A stretch of 64,000 nt of DNA from Rosistilla carotiformis (GTDB taxonomy: Bacteria > Planctomycetota > Planctomycetia > Pirellulales > Pirellulaceae), in contig NZ_CP036348.1 of assembly GCF_007753095.1 (NCBI RefSeq), positions 6,487,411 to 6,551,410 on the forward strand. The letters are read 5' to 3'. Shown one piece after another: positions 63,939-64,000 of this stretch. The notes under the pieces were generated by a model. It ran no database searches and was not told where the DNA came from. It was given only the letters and a program-made list of their open reading frames with translations. How positions within the stretch are numbered: position 1 is the first letter of the stretch; each line of letters begins with the position of its first letter. The position numbers and the translations under genes are program-made.

Positions 63939-64000
63939 CGCGATAGATTCCTAAACGGGAGAGAGCATTGCGCCGTCCGCGTCGACAGCGGCGAGCATCG

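Noticed and set aside
1-64000. tRNA, rRNA, CRISPR arrays, insertion sequences, phage genes
   Set aside because: No TTCGA-type T-loops in cloverleaf context, no regularly spaced repeats, and no transposase or integrase motifs were seen by eye. A dedicated scan would be firmer.

Overview
This window reads as chromosomal DNA of a planctomycete, probably of the Pirellula/Rhodopirellula group. The case is inference from protein style: GC-rich genes, an LptD-like barrel with a long proline-rich insert, an Mla-type lipid transport operon with a TPR lipoprotein, Gfo/Idh/MocA and BD-FAE-like enzymes, a GxxExxY gene among its usual repeats, and a very large CheB/CheR hybrid kinase. There is no rRNA, tRNA, insertion sequence, integrase or CRISPR array that I can see. 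Gene content looks like ordinary vertically inherited backbone with a few accessory genes.

Layout. 1-4322 (+): the end of a family 2 glycosyltransferase, a BshC-like protein, a SAM-binding protein and an ArnT-like membrane glycosyltransferase, tightly packed. 4342-6649 (-): TauD-type dioxygenase followed by an MFS transporter. 6953-13140 (+): Gfo/Idh oxidoreductase, LptD-like protein, cardiolipin synthase. 13192-19429: YihY membrane protein (-), a small unknown protein, PAP2 phosphatase, M20 amidohydrolase, YbdK-like GCS2 ligase and YegS-like lipid kinase (+). 19430-21944: GxxExxY gene with repeats, zinc metallopeptidase, DUF1328 peptide. 22242-27184 (-): sigma54-dependent response regulator, orphan adenine methyltransferase with a small membrane protein, TPR lipoprotein. 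27181-30010 (-): MCE protein, a degenerate ABC ATPase and the MlaE permease, which together with the lipoprotein form one operon. 30215-38174: DUF3754 protein, HAD hydrolase, LuxR-type regulator with a degenerate receiver, giant FtsX-like permease, WS/DGAT-like acyltransferase. 38475-46774: gcvP, a DUF5682 protein, quinone reductase, thioredoxin-like protein, single receiver. 46822-52980 (-): a hybrid kinase of about 2050 residues. 53780-57830: DUF2383 protein, two small lipoproteins, AI-2E-family permease, alpha/beta hydrolase. 58020-62257 (-): a four-gene amidoligase cluster. 62553-63938: HMA-domain protein and a secreted esterase.

Two patterns stand out. First, five near-consensus sigma54 (-24/-12) promoters with the core TGGCACG-N4-TYGC, plus one weaker match, lie correctly oriented 65-125 bases ahead of small envelope or signalling genes: cardiolipin synthase, DUF1328, the single receiver, DUF2383, a charged-repeat lipoprotein, and weakly a 119-residue unknown. 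A sigma54 activator gene sits beside the DUF1328 gene. This suggests an envelope or stress sigma54 regulon. Second, the operon C39-like peptidase, RLAN/RimK ATP-grasp ligase, GCS2 ligase and N-formylglutamate-amidohydrolase-like enzyme looks like a dedicated pathway that makes and processes an uncharacterised amide- or peptide-bonded compound.

Other points of interest are an Mla-system ATPase that has lost its Walker motifs, a LuxR regulator with a receiver that cannot be phosphorylated in the usual way, a cysteine-rich loop in the Mla-linked lipoprotein, and a DUF5682 protein without its usual partners.
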